A DNA stretch of 64,000 nt from Neolewinella persica DSM 23188. Lineage in GTDB: Bacteria > Bacteroidota > Bacteroidia > Chitinophagales > Saprospiraceae. The number at the start of each line of letters is the position of its first letter. The stretch's first letter is position 1. The notes under the pieces were generated by a model. The model made no database searches. It saw nothing but the letters and a program-made list of their open reading frames with translations, and was not told the origin of the DNA. Shown one piece after another: positions 24,602 to 34,574 of this stretch. The position numbers and the translations under genes were made by a program. The DNA is taken from NCBI RefSeq assembly GCF_000373105.1, contig NZ_KB890425.1, positions 62,001-126,000 on the forward strand. Reading direction: 5' to 3'.

Positions 24602-27600
24602 CTACCCAGGGTTCTGCGGCCCTTGCTCCGGTAGCAAATAAAGGTGGTTGCCCAGAATCTGCTCGATCTCAGCCTTCATTGCTTCACTCCCCGGTCGGCG
24701 AGCCTGCTGCAATAGCGATTGAACGATAGCATTAGCCCTTGCTACTTCGCCGGCGTAACTCCGTTGTTTTTCCTCTTCAGATAAAGTATCATAGAAGTCA
24801 AGACGGTCTGCGGTGTTACGTGCCAGCTGCATGATGATGGGACGCGCTCGCTCTGCATTTCCGGTCTGGAAGTACGGCTGGAGCATCAGCAAGGTTTGGT
24901 AGAAGAACGGGAAGTTCATGTTGGGGAACGACTCGAAGTACTTGTCGCCCACGGTCAATGCTTTCTCGACGTCTCCTTTCTGCACCAGTTCTTCCATGGT
25001 CCGCATGGCAACAAGCTGCATGGACTGGATAGCCGGCTGGTAGCTGCTACTGATGTGGGTCTGGACTTTATCGAAGTTGCCGTACGCCCATTCGTTCAGG
25101 ATCAGGTCTGCCGTCTTCTGCTCATCAATACCCCCGAGGCCGATCAGACCAAGGTTGCCATCTCCACCAGGGTTGGCGGTTACGGTCAGCTTTAGCGCCA
25201 GGCCTTCCAGGTCCAGGTATTGGTCGAGGCCCATCAGCTTATCTCGCTGGCAGGTTACTGCCCAGTAGATCGGACGATCGTAGAGGTTTGAATTGATGAT
25301 GTCGAGGATCGCAATCTCGTCCTTCAGCAAACGGCTGTTGCTGACGCGAACGGGGATGCGTTGTACCGGCATCTCTCCTTCAGGCTGTAACCATGGTGCC
25401 TGTGCCAAACGGCGTGGATCAACCTGAATGCCTACATTGGAGCTGCTGTACTGAGCCTCGAGGCTCGCTCCACCACGTAGCGGAACGGGGTTACGAGTAG
25501 CAACCATGTCCATAAAGTCGCTCAGACTGATCGGTTGGTCCCTGGAACGGTCTCCTTCCGGATTATTGCGGTTGAGATAGGGCACTTGGTTTCGCTTACT
25601 TCCCCGAATGAGGTCCTGGCTCAATGTCAGGTTGATCGGCGGGGAGTCGTTCATCTTGTATCGCAGCAAGTCGATGTACCAATCAACGGCAATCAGACTG
25701 AGGTTAACTACCCGAACATCGGGTCGGATGCCCTCCACTTCCTGGGCGTACCAGAGTGGATAAGTATCGTTATCACCATAGGTGAAGATGATGGCGTTTT
25801 GATCTACTGACTCCAGGAAGTTAGACGCATAGTCTCGCGCACCAGTGTGCTCTGCACGGGAGTGATCGTCCCAATTCTGAAAGCCCATCAGCAATGGCGC
25901 AATGAACACCACGGCACCGATACCACCGGCAATAGCTACCCCCTTCTGTTTCAATAGATCCTTGGCCAGCTCATAGATTGCCGGGACCGCCATACCCATC
26001 CATATACAGAAGGTGAAAAAGGAGCCCACCAGTACATAATCTCGTTCACGCGGCTCGTTTGGCGGCTGGTTAGTGTAGATGATGATCCCGATGCCGGTGA
26101 TCACGAATAGTCCGAGCAGGGCCAGAAACTCTTTATTTCTACGACCGGCGTGCCAGAAGAGTCCGATCAGACCAAACAGGAAAGGAAGCAGGAAGTAGGT
26201 GTTTCTGGAGGGCGTATTTCTGGCGGCTTCGGGCAGTTCATCAAGGTCGATGCCGAGATGGAGTTCATCAATGAATTTAATGCCAGAAATCCAGTTGCCT
26301 GAGCTGCTGTCCCAACTGTAAAAACCTTGTTCGCCGTTCTGTCGGCCACTAAAATTCCACATGAAATAACGCCAGTACATCCAGCCTATTTGGTACCGGA
26401 ACAGGAAACTCATATTGTCAGCCTGATTCGGGCGTCCCCGGGGAAGCGCTTTACTTGGATCAAGTCCGAGCCACTGTTTGTACAGGTTTACGCGGCCCTG
26501 GGTGTTGTCATACATGCGGCTGAAGAGCATCATGTCTTTCTTCGTGTATTCGGGGGTAACCTTGGTAGTTACGCCCTCTTCGTATTTGCCATCGACCAAG
26601 CCGTAGCGGTCCTCAGTTTCGGTAGCAATAACCTGAGCGTTGAACGTCTGTCCATAGATAAGGCTACGCTCGCCGTACTGCTCACGGTTCAGGTACGGTA
26701 GCAGGCTGGTCACATTGTCCGGGTTGTTCATGTTCACCGGAGTTTTGGCACCAGCACGGATGACCACAACGCCGACGGTACTGAAAGCAATAACTAACAG
26801 TCCGAAACCTACAAACAACTGTTGCAACGCCGCACTTTGATTCTTGTGGGCATAACGCAGACCCAGGTACATCGCTCCTCCAAGTAGCAGGACGGTCGGG
26901 ATGGTGCCCGAGTGGACAGGTAAACCAAAGCTATTCACCATTGGAATTTCGAAAAATTGCCAGATGGTCGGGATGCCTACAATGATAAAGGCCTGAATGA
27001 ATACGATGATGGCAACTCCTGCCAAAACCGACAGGGCCAGACCCATAAAGCTCGTCTTCCCAGGGTTCTTCTTGTAGTAGTACAGTATGGCCATGGCCGG
27101 GATGGTCAGGATTGAAAGCAGGTGAACCCCGATCGATAAACCGGCGGAGAACAGCGCGAAGAGCAACCAGCGATCAGCTTCGGGGACATCCGGTTTGGCG
27201 TACCAACGGATCATTGCCCAGGCCGTAAGACAGGTAAAAAACAAGGACATGGCGTAAACCTCTCCCTCCACAGCACTGAACCAAACGGAGGTACAAAAGG
27301 CGGTACCCAGCCCTGCTACCAGCCCACTTGCCGCAACTGCTACGTTCTGACCAGCTTCAAGCTCAGCTGCTTCATCACGGCCAACGAGGGCCATCTTACT
27401 GAGGCGGATCGTCATCCAGGCCACAAAAGCGGCGGAGAAGGCGGTGCAAATCCCGGAAGAAATGTTGACCGCGTAGGCGATCATTGCCGGGTCGGAAGAA
27501 AAGAGTTCACCGACCCAGGCAAACATCCGGCCGATAAGGAGGAATAAAGGGGCTCCCGGTGGGTGGACCACCTGCATTTTGTAGGCTCCGAGCACAAACT

Positions 27601-27712
27601 CACCACAGTCCCAAAGACTACCGGTACGCTCTGCACTCAGCAGATACACTAAGGCGGCGATGGCGAAGACGGTCCATCCGGTTATTTGGTGCAAGCGATT
27701 CAATTTTCCCAT
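24602..27712 (-). CDS. DUF2723 membrane protein, probable protein O-glycosyltransferase
   Basis: A 1036-residue protein. The N-terminal part has about 10-13 hydrophobic segments with the DUF2723 signature SLWDCGEFVLGAYKMQVVHPPGAPLFLLIGRMF near residues 33-65, including an Asp and Glu in a first luminal loop as in GT-C enzymes. A large C-terminal periplasmic region follows (PPNEPRERDYVLVGSF, then TYGDNDTYPLWYAQEVEGIRPDVRVVNLSL). The family is characteristic of Bacteroidota and has been proposed to act as protein O-mannosyl-type transferases. It is a single gene ended by a strong terminator. Confidence 0.85.
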   Translation of the reverse strand: MGKLNRLHQITGWTVFAIAALVYLLSAERTGSLWDCGEFVLGAYKMQVVHPPGAPLFLLIGRMFAWVGELFSSDPAMIAYAVNISSGICTAFSAAFVAWMTIRLSKMALVGRDEAAELEAGQNVAVAASGLVAGLGTAFCTSVWFSAVEGEVYAMSLFFTCLTAWAMIRWYAKPDVPEADRWLLFALFSAGLSIGVHLLSILTIPAMAILYYYKKNPGKTSFMGLALSVLAGVAIIVFIQAFIIVGIPTIWQFFEIPMVNSFGLPVHSGTIPTVLLLGGAMYLGLRYAHKNQSAALQQLFVGFGLLVIAFSTVGVVVIRAGAKTPVNMNNPDNVTSLLPYLNREQYGERSLIYGQTFNAQVIATETEDRYGLVDGKYEEGVTTKVTPEYTKKDMMLFSRMYDNTQGRVNLYKQWLGLDPSKALPRGRPNQADNMSFLFRYQIGWMYWRYFMWNFSGRQNGEQGFYSWDSSSGNWISGIKFIDELHLGIDLDELPEAARNTPSRNTYFLLPFLFGLIGLFWHAGRRNKEFLALLGLFVITGIGIIIYTNQPPNEPRERDYVLVGSFFTFCIWMGMAVPAIYELAKDLLKQKGVAIAGGIGAVVFIAPLLMGFQNWDDHSRAEHTGARDYASNFLESVDQNAIIFTYGDNDTYPLWYAQEVEGIRPDVRVVNLSLIAVDWYIDLLRYKMNDSPPINLTLSQDLIRGSKRNQVPYLNRNNPEGDRSRDQPISLSDFMDMVATRNPVPLRGGASLEAQYSSSNVGIQVDPRRLAQAPWLQPEGEMPVQRIPVRVSNSRLLKDEIAILDIINSNLYDRPIYWAVTCQRDKLMGLDQYLDLEGLALKLTVTANPGGDGNLGLIGLGGIDEQKTADLILNEWAYGNFDKVQTHISSSYQPAIQSMQLVAMRTMEELVQKGDVEKALTVGDKYFESFPNMNFPFFYQTLLMLQPYFQTGNAERARPIIMQLARNTADRLDFYDTLSEEEKQRSYAGEVARANAIVQSLLQQARRPGSEAMKAEIEQILGNHLYLLPEQGPQNPG

Positions 27713-28137
27713 GGGGCAGATAGCTGTATTATTATTGACCTCGCCCTGAATTCGGACGAGGGGTTTTTAAAGCACTGCAAAGCTAGCATTTTCCCCGCGC
27801 ATGAAGGTTAGGTTGCGTTAATGTTGGTTAAGGGAGGAAAAGTTTGTTGGTTTATCGGCCGGGCAGAGCGCCTCCAGGCGCTACTTTTCTGTGATAATGA
27901 TGAATGGGAGAGTGAGCGAATTGGAGAATAGTAGAGTGAGTGAATGGCTGTGCATGTGCCGTTCTTTGCGGTGCCTTTAGTGGCTGCCTTTGGCGGTCGC
28001 GTGTTCACCCGGCGAACAAACGCAACGCCGCGAAGGGTAATCGCGGCAACATTCACTCCTTTTCCATTCTCTTTGGGCGGGGCCGCAGGTGCAAAAAAAG
28101 GATGAAGGAGCAGGAAACGTTGATTCAGCAAACGCTG
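27713..28137. other. Spacer upstream of the DUF2723 gene
   Basis: Contains a TAGCTTTG box on the minus strand (27778-27785) that fits a promoter for the DUF2723 gene, a small stem agcgcct-cc-aggcgct (27869-27884), iterated words gagtgagtgaatg with an inverted copy cattcactcc, and a core repeat at 28076-28093. No open frame is convincing. Confidence 0.5.
28076..28093 (-). repeat. 18-bp core repeat
   Basis: GGCGGGGCCGCAGGTGCA, one mismatch, followed by aaaaaaggatgaagg and agcagg: full-length tail. Confidence 0.8.
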
Positions 28138-28707
28138 CTAAAAACCAAAATCTTCCACTTCCAGCACCTCCCCCGGTAGCAATGTCCCTAAATGAACGTG
28201 TCCGATTCGTACCCGGATCAACCGCACGACAGGGAATCCAACGGCTGCGGTCATTTTACGTACCTGTCGGTATTTTCCCTCTCTGATGGTAACGGAGACC
28301 CAGCTGGTCGGGCCGTGTGCGGCATGCCGGACCCGTTTGGGCGGCCAGGAGAATTCCGGTTCAGGGTCTAAACGTATCACTTTACCCGGTAAGGTGGTGT
28401 ACCGTTTACCGTCAAAGCCGATTTCTACCCCTTCGTTCAATTGAGCGATGGCTTCATCGGTGATGACACCGTCAAGCTGGACGTAGTACTCTTTCTCTAC
28501 TTTCCTTCCAAGGATGGCGGCACTGACTTTTCCGTCCGTCGTCAGTAAAAGCAAACCTTCGGAATTTTCATCCAGCCGGCCTATCGACATCGTCCCCGGT
28601 GCAAAATCGTGCAGGTAGCCCAGCATTTTCTTGTTCCGCCGGGTCGTATGCTGATTGACGAACTGAGAGAGGTGAGAATGGGGTTTGTTGAGGAGGTAGT
28701 GTGGCAT
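28138..28707 (-). CDS. Pseudouridine synthase, RluE/RsuA-like
   Basis: A 189-residue enzyme of the RsuA/RluE class. It has the catalytic-Asp segment MSIGRLDENSEGLLLLT, then EKEYYVQLDG, and the C-terminal REGKYRQVRKMTAAVGFPVVRLIRVRIG. There is no N-terminal S4 domain, as in RluE, which modifies 23S rRNA. The exact target uridine is not known. Words at its 5' end (28708-28808) form another inverted-word spacer. Confidence 0.92.
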   Translation of the reverse strand: MPHYLLNKPHSHLSQFVNQHTTRRNKKMLGYLHDFAPGTMSIGRLDENSEGLLLLTTDGKVSAAILGRKVEKEYYVQLDGVITDEAIAQLNEGVEIGFDGKRYTTLPGKVIRLDPEPEFSWPPKRVRHAAHGPTSWVSVTIREGKYRQVRKMTAAVGFPVVRLIRVRIGHVHLGTLLPGEVLEVEDFGF

Positions 28708-28808
28708 TTGTTAGTCGTCAGTAATCAGGGTTCAGTGTATAGGTTTCAGGGTTTATTATTCAGGCTTCAAGGCCTGACCCCTGAATGCTAAAAACTGATC
28801 ACTGAAAC
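28708..28808. repeat. Word-iterated spacer
   Basis: The words cagtaatcagggttcagtg and ggtttcagggttta are followed by inverted forms (cctgaatgcta, actgatcactgaaacc). The middle is a small hairpin aggcttcaaggcct. It resembles 14401-14503. Confidence 0.5.
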
Positions 28809-30149
28809 CTAACCCAATACCCGATACCCCGTCTCCGTCACCGCCACATTATCCTCCAGTCGTATTCCACCGAAGTCGCGGTAGGCATCGAGGGCATCGA
28901 AGTTGATGAAATCAGCGCAGGTTCCGTCAGCCTTCCACTGATCGATCAGGGCGGGGATGAAATAGATGCCCGGCTCGACGGTGAGCACGAAACCGGCTTG
29001 GAGCTCGCGGCCCAGCCGCAGGGAGCGGGTGCCAAATTGGGTGCTTCGCCTGACCTTGTCGTCGTAGCCGACGAGGTCCTCTCCGAGGTCCTCCATGTCG
29101 TGTACATCAAGGCCGATCATGTGGCCAAGGCCGTGAGGCATGAATAATGCGTGGGCTCCGGCAGCTACCGCTTCGTCTATGTCCCCTTTCATCAGGCCTA
29201 GGTTTTTGAGGCCAGCTGTGATGATGCGGCCGGCGTCTAGATGGATGGACAGGTAAGAGACACCCGGACGGAGGGCAGCGGTACAATCGGTCAGTGCTTT
29301 TTGGACGATGTCGTAAATGTCCTGCTGTTTTGTGGTCATGGGGGCACCGACGGAGAAGGTGCGGGTGATGTCTCCGGCATAACCACTCGGCGCTTCCGCG
29401 CCGGCATCAATCAGCAGCAGGTCCCCTTTTTGCAAGGTATTACCATGGTAATGGTTATGTAGCACATGACCGTTGCGGGTAACGATGGCTGGGTAGGAGA
29501 GGCGGCCGTTTCCGGAAATGGCGATACCTTCAATCAGGCCTGCTACCTCAGCTTCTAGTTGGCCAGGCGCTGCATGCGCCTTTGCGGCGGCGTGCATTTT
29601 CATGCTGGTACGGACGGCAATGTCCATTTGTTCCAGTTCTTCGGAGGATTTTATGGACCGAAGGGCAATCACGGCTCTTACTAATTCTTCGCTTGCACCT
29701 GCGCCCACGCCCAACTCCGAAGGAAGCTGCGAAGCTAAATGCTCTTTCAGAAAAGTCTTCCGTTCTGCCCGGTATGGCGGCAAGAAGAGTACCTCCTTCG
29801 CCTGTTTTTTCAATAAATCAGAAAGCTCAGCGAGGTTACCACCTCGTTCAGCTCCAATGGCTTTGGCCAACTCGGCCACGCTCGGCTGTTCCCCCATCCA
29901 CACGACGTGGTCGAGGCTGATATCGTTGCCCCATAACCGGCTGGCTCCACTGGCCGCATCGATGGTCAGGGCTAAATCGGGTAGGTTGTGTCCGGCGAAA
30001 TAGCGGAAATTACTGTCTTGCCGAAAAGGGTAAGTATTGTCGGTGTAATTCATTGGAGCCTCCCGGTTACCGGGGAGAAAAATGAGACCTGAAGCGACAG
30101 AAGAGGCCAGTTGCTGGCGGCGGTTGATATAGGTAGAGGCTGAGAACAT
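28809..30149 (-). CDS. Aminopeptidase P family protein
   Basis: A 446-residue M24B metallopeptidase of Xaa-Pro aminopeptidase type. The N-terminal domain has NYTDNTYPFRQDSNFRYFAGHNLPD, and the pita-bread catalytic domain has metal ligands in LLIDAGAEAPSGYAGDITRTF (Asp, Asp), HGLGHMIGLDVHD (His), TVEPGIYF (Glu) and RLEDN (Glu). It removes the first residue from peptides with Pro second. No signal peptide is seen. It is divergent from the PBP1A gene. Confidence 0.93.
   Translation of the reverse strand: MFSASTYINRRQQLASSVASGLIFLPGNREAPMNYTDNTYPFRQDSNFRYFAGHNLPDLALTIDAASGASRLWGNDISLDHVVWMGEQPSVAELAKAIGAERGGNLAELSDLLKKQAKEVLFLPPYRAERKTFLKEHLASQLPSELGVGAGASEELVRAVIALRSIKSSEELEQMDIAVRTSMKMHAAAKAHAAPGQLEAEVAGLIEGIAISGNGRLSYPAIVTRNGHVLHNHYHGNTLQKGDLLLIDAGAEAPSGYAGDITRTFSVGAPMTTKQQDIYDIVQKALTDCTAALRPGVSYLSIHLDAGRIITAGLKNLGLMKGDIDEAVAAGAHALFMPHGLGHMIGLDVHDMEDLGEDLVGYDDKVRRSTQFGTRSLRLGRELQAGFVLTVEPGIYFIPALIDQWKADGTCADFINFDALDAYRDFGGIRLEDNVAVTETGYRVLG
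29694..29711 (+). repeat. Diverged core repeat inside the aminopeptidase gene
   Basis: TGCACCTGCGCCCACGCC, two mismatches, read in the gene as LGVGAGA in a loop-like segment. Confidence 0.4.
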
Positions 30150-30221
30150 GCCGACAAGATAATATAGTGCAACACAAAACCAAGGTAAAAGCGTTTAGAC
30201 TTAGCAAGCCTCACTTTTCCC

Positions 30222-32732
30222 ATGGACAAGCACTTCTTTTACAACCTTTTTTACCGGCTCAAATCTCAGTCGATACACCTCGGCCAGACCGGCTGGGCTT
30301 ATTTGCGCAGTCAGCCCCCGCTGAAACTGTTATTTGTGGCCGTTGCCGTGCCTGCGCTGCTGCTGGTTTGCCTGTTCCTGTTTCTCTTTGTCCGTACGCT
30401 TGGTGGCAACTACGGCCACCTGCCCGAGAAAGATGAACTTGCCCTGATCGAGAATTCAGAAGCGTCTTCGGTCGTTAGTGAAGACGGGGAAATACTGGGG
30501 AAATACTACCGGGAGAATCGCATCAGCGTACCATTGGAGCGTATATCTCCTTACGTCATCAACGCGCTGATTGCTACGGAAGACAGCCGTTTTTTCGAGC
30601 ACCAGGGTATTGATTTGCGTGCTCTGGCCCGGGTTGCCTGGCGGTCAGTTTTGCTTGGGGATCGTAGTGGCGGTGGTGGTAGTACCATCAGCCAGCAGCT
30701 GGCCAAACAGTTGTACCCACGTAAGCGATTCGGAAGTTTCGGAATGATCAAACTTAAGCTTCGGGAGATGATTATCGCCAGTCGACTGGAGGAGGTATAC
30801 GATAAGCAGGAATTGCTGGCATTGTACCTAAATACCGTGCCATTTGGGGAAAACGCCTACGGTATTGAAGTTGCGGCCGGCCGGTTTTTTAGTAAAGCTG
30901 CCGCAGATCTGAAGGCAGAGGAGGCCGCTGTACTGGTCGGACTTCTAAAGGCCAATACCAGCTATAATCCCCGTACGCACCCTGAGCGAAGCCGCGAACG
31001 AAGAGACCTGGTGCTGGCATTGATGGCTCGCAACGAAAGCCTGGAGCAGTTAGCCGTGGACAGCTTAAGTGCATTGCCACTCGTGATCGACTATCAACGC
31101 ACCAACGACCAGGTGGGTGGTGCCGAGCATTTCCGCCGGTTACTGCGGGCGGAAGCAGAAAAGGCGCTGGCGGGAAAAATGTGGGCAGATACCCGGCCGT
31201 ATGATATTGATAGGGACGGGCTCAAAATCCACGTTAGCATTAACTCCGTTCTGCAGCGGTTGGCCGAAGAGGCCGTGCTGGAGCAACTGCCCCGGATTCA
31301 GGAAAACCTGGCAATAGACTGGAAAAGTGCCAAGCGTGCGCCCTGGGAAGATGCCTTCCTGAAAACGGTGCAGCGCAGTCCCCGCTACCAAAGCATGGAA
31401 GCTGCCGGAAAATCCGAAGATGAGATCATGGAGGTAATGCGTAAACCGCGCCTTATGACCATTTACGATTGGAAAACAACCGAGGCGAAAGACACCCTGA
31501 TGCGGCCGATCGACAGCCTCCGTCATTACTTCACGCTACTCAACGCCGGGTTGCTGGCGACAGAACCCGCCAACGGTGTGGTGCGGGCCTGGGTTGGTGG
31601 TGTGGACTATCGCTTCGTACAGTACGATCACGTTACGGCCCGCAGGCAGGTGGGCTCTACAATTAAGCCAGTCATTTATGCTGCGGCACTGCAAGAGGGG
31701 ATGTTCCCTTGCGAATACACGCCCGCTCAGCAGTTCACTATTGAGGATTTTAAGGATTACAACCCAAGAAACCCAAACGGCAACTACGAAGGTGCTTACT
31801 CCATGCGTGGAGGTTTGTCTAAATCTGTCAACACCGTTGCAGTAAACCTGGCGGTGCGCACCGGGCTGTCCCGGGTGGTTCAGGAGATCCATGAAATGGG
31901 CATTACGGGTAAGGTGGAGGCGATCCCCAGCGTAGCCTTAGGCACGGTGGAGGCGAACCTGCCGGAGATGAATACGGTGTACAGTGCCTTCGCCAATGGC
32001 GGCCGGCGGCCGGAAGGGATTCACTTCCTGGATAAAATAACCACCGCCGACGGTACGGTAATCGTAGAATTCGCGCGCCCCCAAAAAACGATCCGGGTGA
32101 TGAGTGATACGGTAGCCAACATTGCTACTTTCCTCATGGCGGGCGTTGTCAATGGCGGAACGGGCTCGAGGCTGCGCAGTACCTACGGCATCAGTGGTGC
32201 CCTGGCTGGAAAAACGGGGACTACGCAGGACCAGTCGGACGGCTGGTTCGTCGGCTACACTCCAAAACTGGTGGTCAGTACCTGGGTGGGGGCAGAATAC
32301 CCGGCCGTACACTTCCGAACCCTGCGCAGGGGATCCGCTACTACCACGGCGCTCCCGATTTGGGGAACCTTTATGCGGAAAGTACAACGGGAAGCCGGCG
32401 TGAGCAGCAGGTATAAGGGCGGACGATTCCCTACGTTGGACGAAATGACCGTCGCCTTGCTGGAGTGCCCCGATTACCTTGACGAATTACCCATTTATCA
32501 GGATCCCGACGAGTTTATGCCGATAGACGATATCGCTACCCGCCTGCAACGCTTTCCCGCCGCCGAAGTGGAGCAAATGATGGCCCAAAAACGGCGGCGA
32601 AGCAGGGAGAGTCCGACGCAATACGCCGAGCGCATCGCAGATTTGCTGGAAAGGGAACTGCGGAAAGATGAACGTAGGGATAAGCGGAAGGAGTTTTGGG
32701 CTAAAACCTTGTTTGGGAAGGATGACGGGTAA
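30222..32732 (+). CDS. Penicillin-binding protein 1A
   Basis: An 836-residue class A PBP. A cytoplasmic start and one transmembrane helix (about 36-58) are followed by a GT51 domain with the catalytic Glu in ATEDSRFFEHQGIDLRAL (E120) and GGSTISQQLAKQLYPR. The transpeptidase domain has SxxK in VGSTIKPVIY, SxN in SKSVNTV, and KTG in AGKTGTTQDQSDGWFVG. It polymerises and cross-links peptidoglycan in the periplasm. The C-terminal tail is charged and Arg/Lys rich. Confidence 0.97.
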   Translation: MDKHFFYNLFYRLKSQSIHLGQTGWAYLRSQPPLKLLFVAVAVPALLLVCLFLFLFVRTLGGNYGHLPEKDELALIENSEASSVVSEDGEILGKYYRENRISVPLERISPYVINALIATEDSRFFEHQGIDLRALARVAWRSVLLGDRSGGGGSTISQQLAKQLYPRKRFGSFGMIKLKLREMIIASRLEEVYDKQELLALYLNTVPFGENAYGIEVAAGRFFSKAAADLKAEEAAVLVGLLKANTSYNPRTHPERSRERRDLVLALMARNESLEQLAVDSLSALPLVIDYQRTNDQVGGAEHFRRLLRAEAEKALAGKMWADTRPYDIDRDGLKIHVSINSVLQRLAEEAVLEQLPRIQENLAIDWKSAKRAPWEDAFLKTVQRSPRYQSMEAAGKSEDEIMEVMRKPRLMTIYDWKTTEAKDTLMRPIDSLRHYFTLLNAGLLATEPANGVVRAWVGGVDYRFVQYDHVTARRQVGSTIKPVIYAAALQEGMFPCEYTPAQQFTIEDFKDYNPRNPNGNYEGAYSMRGGLSKSVNTVAVNLAVRTGLSRVVQEIHEMGITGKVEAIPSVALGTVEANLPEMNTVYSAFANGGRRPEGIHFLDKITTADGTVIVEFARPQKTIRVMSDTVANIATFLMAGVVNGGTGSRLRSTYGISGALAGKTGTTQDQSDGWFVGYTPKLVVSTWVGAEYPAVHFRTLRRGSATTTALPIWGTFMRKVQREAGVSSRYKGGRFPTLDEMTVALLECPDYLDELPIYQDPDEFMPIDDIATRLQRFPAAEVEQMMAQKRRRSRESPTQYAERIADLLERELRKDERRDKRKEFWAKTLFGKDDG

Positions 32733-32852
32733 TGGGCTGAAGTCGGGCTAGTAGAAATATCCGCTGCGGGTGGTTAACTGAGTTTTAGAGCTAGGACAAT
32801 TCGTCAGGCTTTAAGGCTCCATCTTTGGCCACCCTGCTCTTTTAACTTTTTT

Positions 32853-32870
32853 CGCACCTGCGGCCCCGCC
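32853..32870 (+). repeat. 18-bp core repeat
   Basis: CGCACCTGCGGCCCCGCC, two mismatches, preceded by ccctgctcttttaactttttt, the full tail in reverse. It lies 48 bp upstream of the next gene's ATG. Confidence 0.75.
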
Positions 32871-32917
32871 CTCATCATCTTGCCTTATATTGGCCAGTCA
32901 ACCAACCTATTCTGATC

Positions 32918-33784
32918 ATGACGCGTCGCAAAGCCATTAAATCTGCTGCTCTAACATTGGGAGCCGCCTCCATCGCCGGAGCCATTGGCGCTACCGAAGC
33001 CGCCGACAAACTCGCTGGAGGTGCCTACAAAACCAACCATAGTACCTGCAAATGGTGCTACAATGATGTACCACTGGAGGAGCTGTGTGAACGCGGACAA
33101 GACATTGGCCTGAAGAGCATCGAACTGCTTACGGTAAAAGACTGGCCGACGCTGAAAAAATACAACATGACCTGTGCCATGGGCACCCTGGACGGCTTCA
33201 GCATCGAAAATGGCTGGAACGAACCAAAGAACTGGGACAACCTGCGGGAGATTTACACCACGGCCATCAAAGACGCGGCCGACCATGGAATAAAGAACAT
33301 GATCGTGATGAGCGGCAACCGCCGGCGGATTTCCGATTTAGACGGTATGATGAACTGCGCCAAAGGCCTTAGGCCCATGGTGAAGCTGGCTGAAGAAGCT
33401 GGCGTCACGCTGCAAATGGAACTCCTCAACAGTAAGGTTAATCATCCGGACTACATGTGTGACCGCACCGAGTGGGGTGTCGCACTGGCCGAAATGATCG
33501 GTTCATCGAACTTCCAATTACTGTACGACATCTACCACATGCAGATCATGGAAGGTGACGTTATTGATACCATTAAGAAATACCACGAGTACATTGGGCA
33601 TTACCACACCGGGGGTGTTCCCGGCCGCAACGAGATCAACGACAGCCAGGAACTGAATTACCCGGCCATCATCAGAGCCATCCACGAAACGGGCTTTACC
33701 GGATTCGTGGCTCAGGAATTCATCCCTACTTACGACGATAAGATCAAGGCCTTGGCCGAAGGGATCAACATATGTAATGTTTAG
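32918..33784 (+). CDS. TIM-barrel hydroxypyruvate isomerase-like protein, Tat-exported
   Basis: A 288-residue protein of the xylose isomerase-like TIM barrel family. It begins MTRRKAIKSAALTLGAASIAGAIGA, a twin-arginine-like signal. The barrel has ELLTVKDWPTLKKY, MVKLAEEAGVTLQMELLNSK (metal-binding Glu), and YDIYHMQIMEGD with GHYHTGGVPGRNE, as in hydroxypyruvate isomerase. The substrate is unknown; periplasmic location is inferred from the signal. Confidence 0.88.
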   Translation: MTRRKAIKSAALTLGAASIAGAIGATEAADKLAGGAYKTNHSTCKWCYNDVPLEELCERGQDIGLKSIELLTVKDWPTLKKYNMTCAMGTLDGFSIENGWNEPKNWDNLREIYTTAIKDAADHGIKNMIVMSGNRRRISDLDGMMNCAKGLRPMVKLAEEAGVTLQMELLNSKVNHPDYMCDRTEWGVALAEMIGSSNFQLLYDIYHMQIMEGDVIDTIKKYHEYIGHYHTGGVPGRNEINDSQELNYPAIIRAIHETGFTGFVAQEFIPTYDDKIKALAEGINICNV

Positions 33785-33919
33785 TGGGTAGTAGGTAGCG
33801 CTACCGTACGAGGATGCTTGCCGCGCTCGTCTTTAAATATTCAAGGACTACTTAAGGCTGTGTCAACGAGCACAGCGAGCAATTAACAGCGGTAGCACTA
33901 CTTATTAAACTCTCCTCTA
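33785..33919. repeat. Inverted-word spacer
   Basis: gtgggtagtaggtagcgctaccg (33786-) is matched in reverse by cggtagcactacttatt near 33890-33905. Between them are gccgcgctcgtc and acgagcacagcgagc, also inverted. The class also occurs at 337-502, 16160-16269 and 39717-39912. Confidence 0.5.
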
Positions 33920-34504
33920 ATGTTCAAAAAAACCCCTCCCTACCAACTCATCGGCTGGGGTGGTTCCATTCTGATGGTCATCCTGGTTGGCTTTTTTTAC
34001 CAATTTCAAGACGGCAGGGTAAGTAGCTTCTGGATGGGGCTGATGTCTGCAATTTCCTTTGCCGTACTGCTTATGGCCGCCATGGAAATTTGGATACTGG
34101 TGACGGACTACCAGAAAGGTCACTTATTTCCAATGCGAAACGCCACGTTTTTCCTGACGGGGCTTACCGTCATATCCCTTCCGGTATTGGGCATCTACGC
34201 AGCCGTAACGGGGCAGGCGTTGGAGCCGTCTACTTTGCTGCTGCTGCCGGTTTTCTTATTTATGTTGGTGAGGAACCTCTTTCGTATCAAGATTGACAGC
34301 GTAGCCTTAGAGGCAAAGACCGGCTTTAGGTCGCCGACTTACGTACCGTTATTTAATGTGGCCAACGTAGAAGAAACAGAAGGCGGTATCAATATCCGCA
34401 CCACAGAAGGTAAGGAAATCCGATTACTGCGGGCCTTCTTCTTTCCAAGAGTATGGAAGAAGCTGCGGGAACGGCTGATGCAGGTGGGGAATCCCAGTCT
34501 TTAG
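33920..34504 (+). CDS. Hypothetical membrane protein with a PH-like C-terminus
   Basis: A 194-residue protein with four hydrophobic segments in the first 120 residues (for example GGSILMVILVGFFYQF and FFLTGLTVISLPVLGIYAAV). The soluble C-terminal part, IKIDSVALEAKTGFRSPTYVPLFNVANVEETEGGINIRTTEG, resembles small bacterial PH-like domains attached to membranes. No family name is certain. Confidence 0.65.
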   Translation: MFKKTPPYQLIGWGGSILMVILVGFFYQFQDGRVSSFWMGLMSAISFAVLLMAAMEIWILVTDYQKGHLFPMRNATFFLTGLTVISLPVLGIYAAVTGQALEPSTLLLLPVFLFMLVRNLFRIKIDSVALEAKTGFRSPTYVPLFNVANVEETEGGINIRTTEGKEIRLLRAFFFPRVWKKLRERLMQVGNPSL

Positions 34505-34506
34505 TC

Positions 34507-34574
34507 GGTAGTTAATAGTCCAGTAGTTCATAGCTGGTGGGACTATTGAGCTATGAACTACTAGACTAACTACC
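34507..34574. repeat. Long inverted repeat between convergent genes
   Basis: Arms 34507-34535 and 34549-34574 match closely (ggtagtta, then agtagttcatagct on the left and the complement on the right), with the loop ggtgggactattg. It is likely a two-way transcription barrier made of an iterated word. Confidence 0.6.
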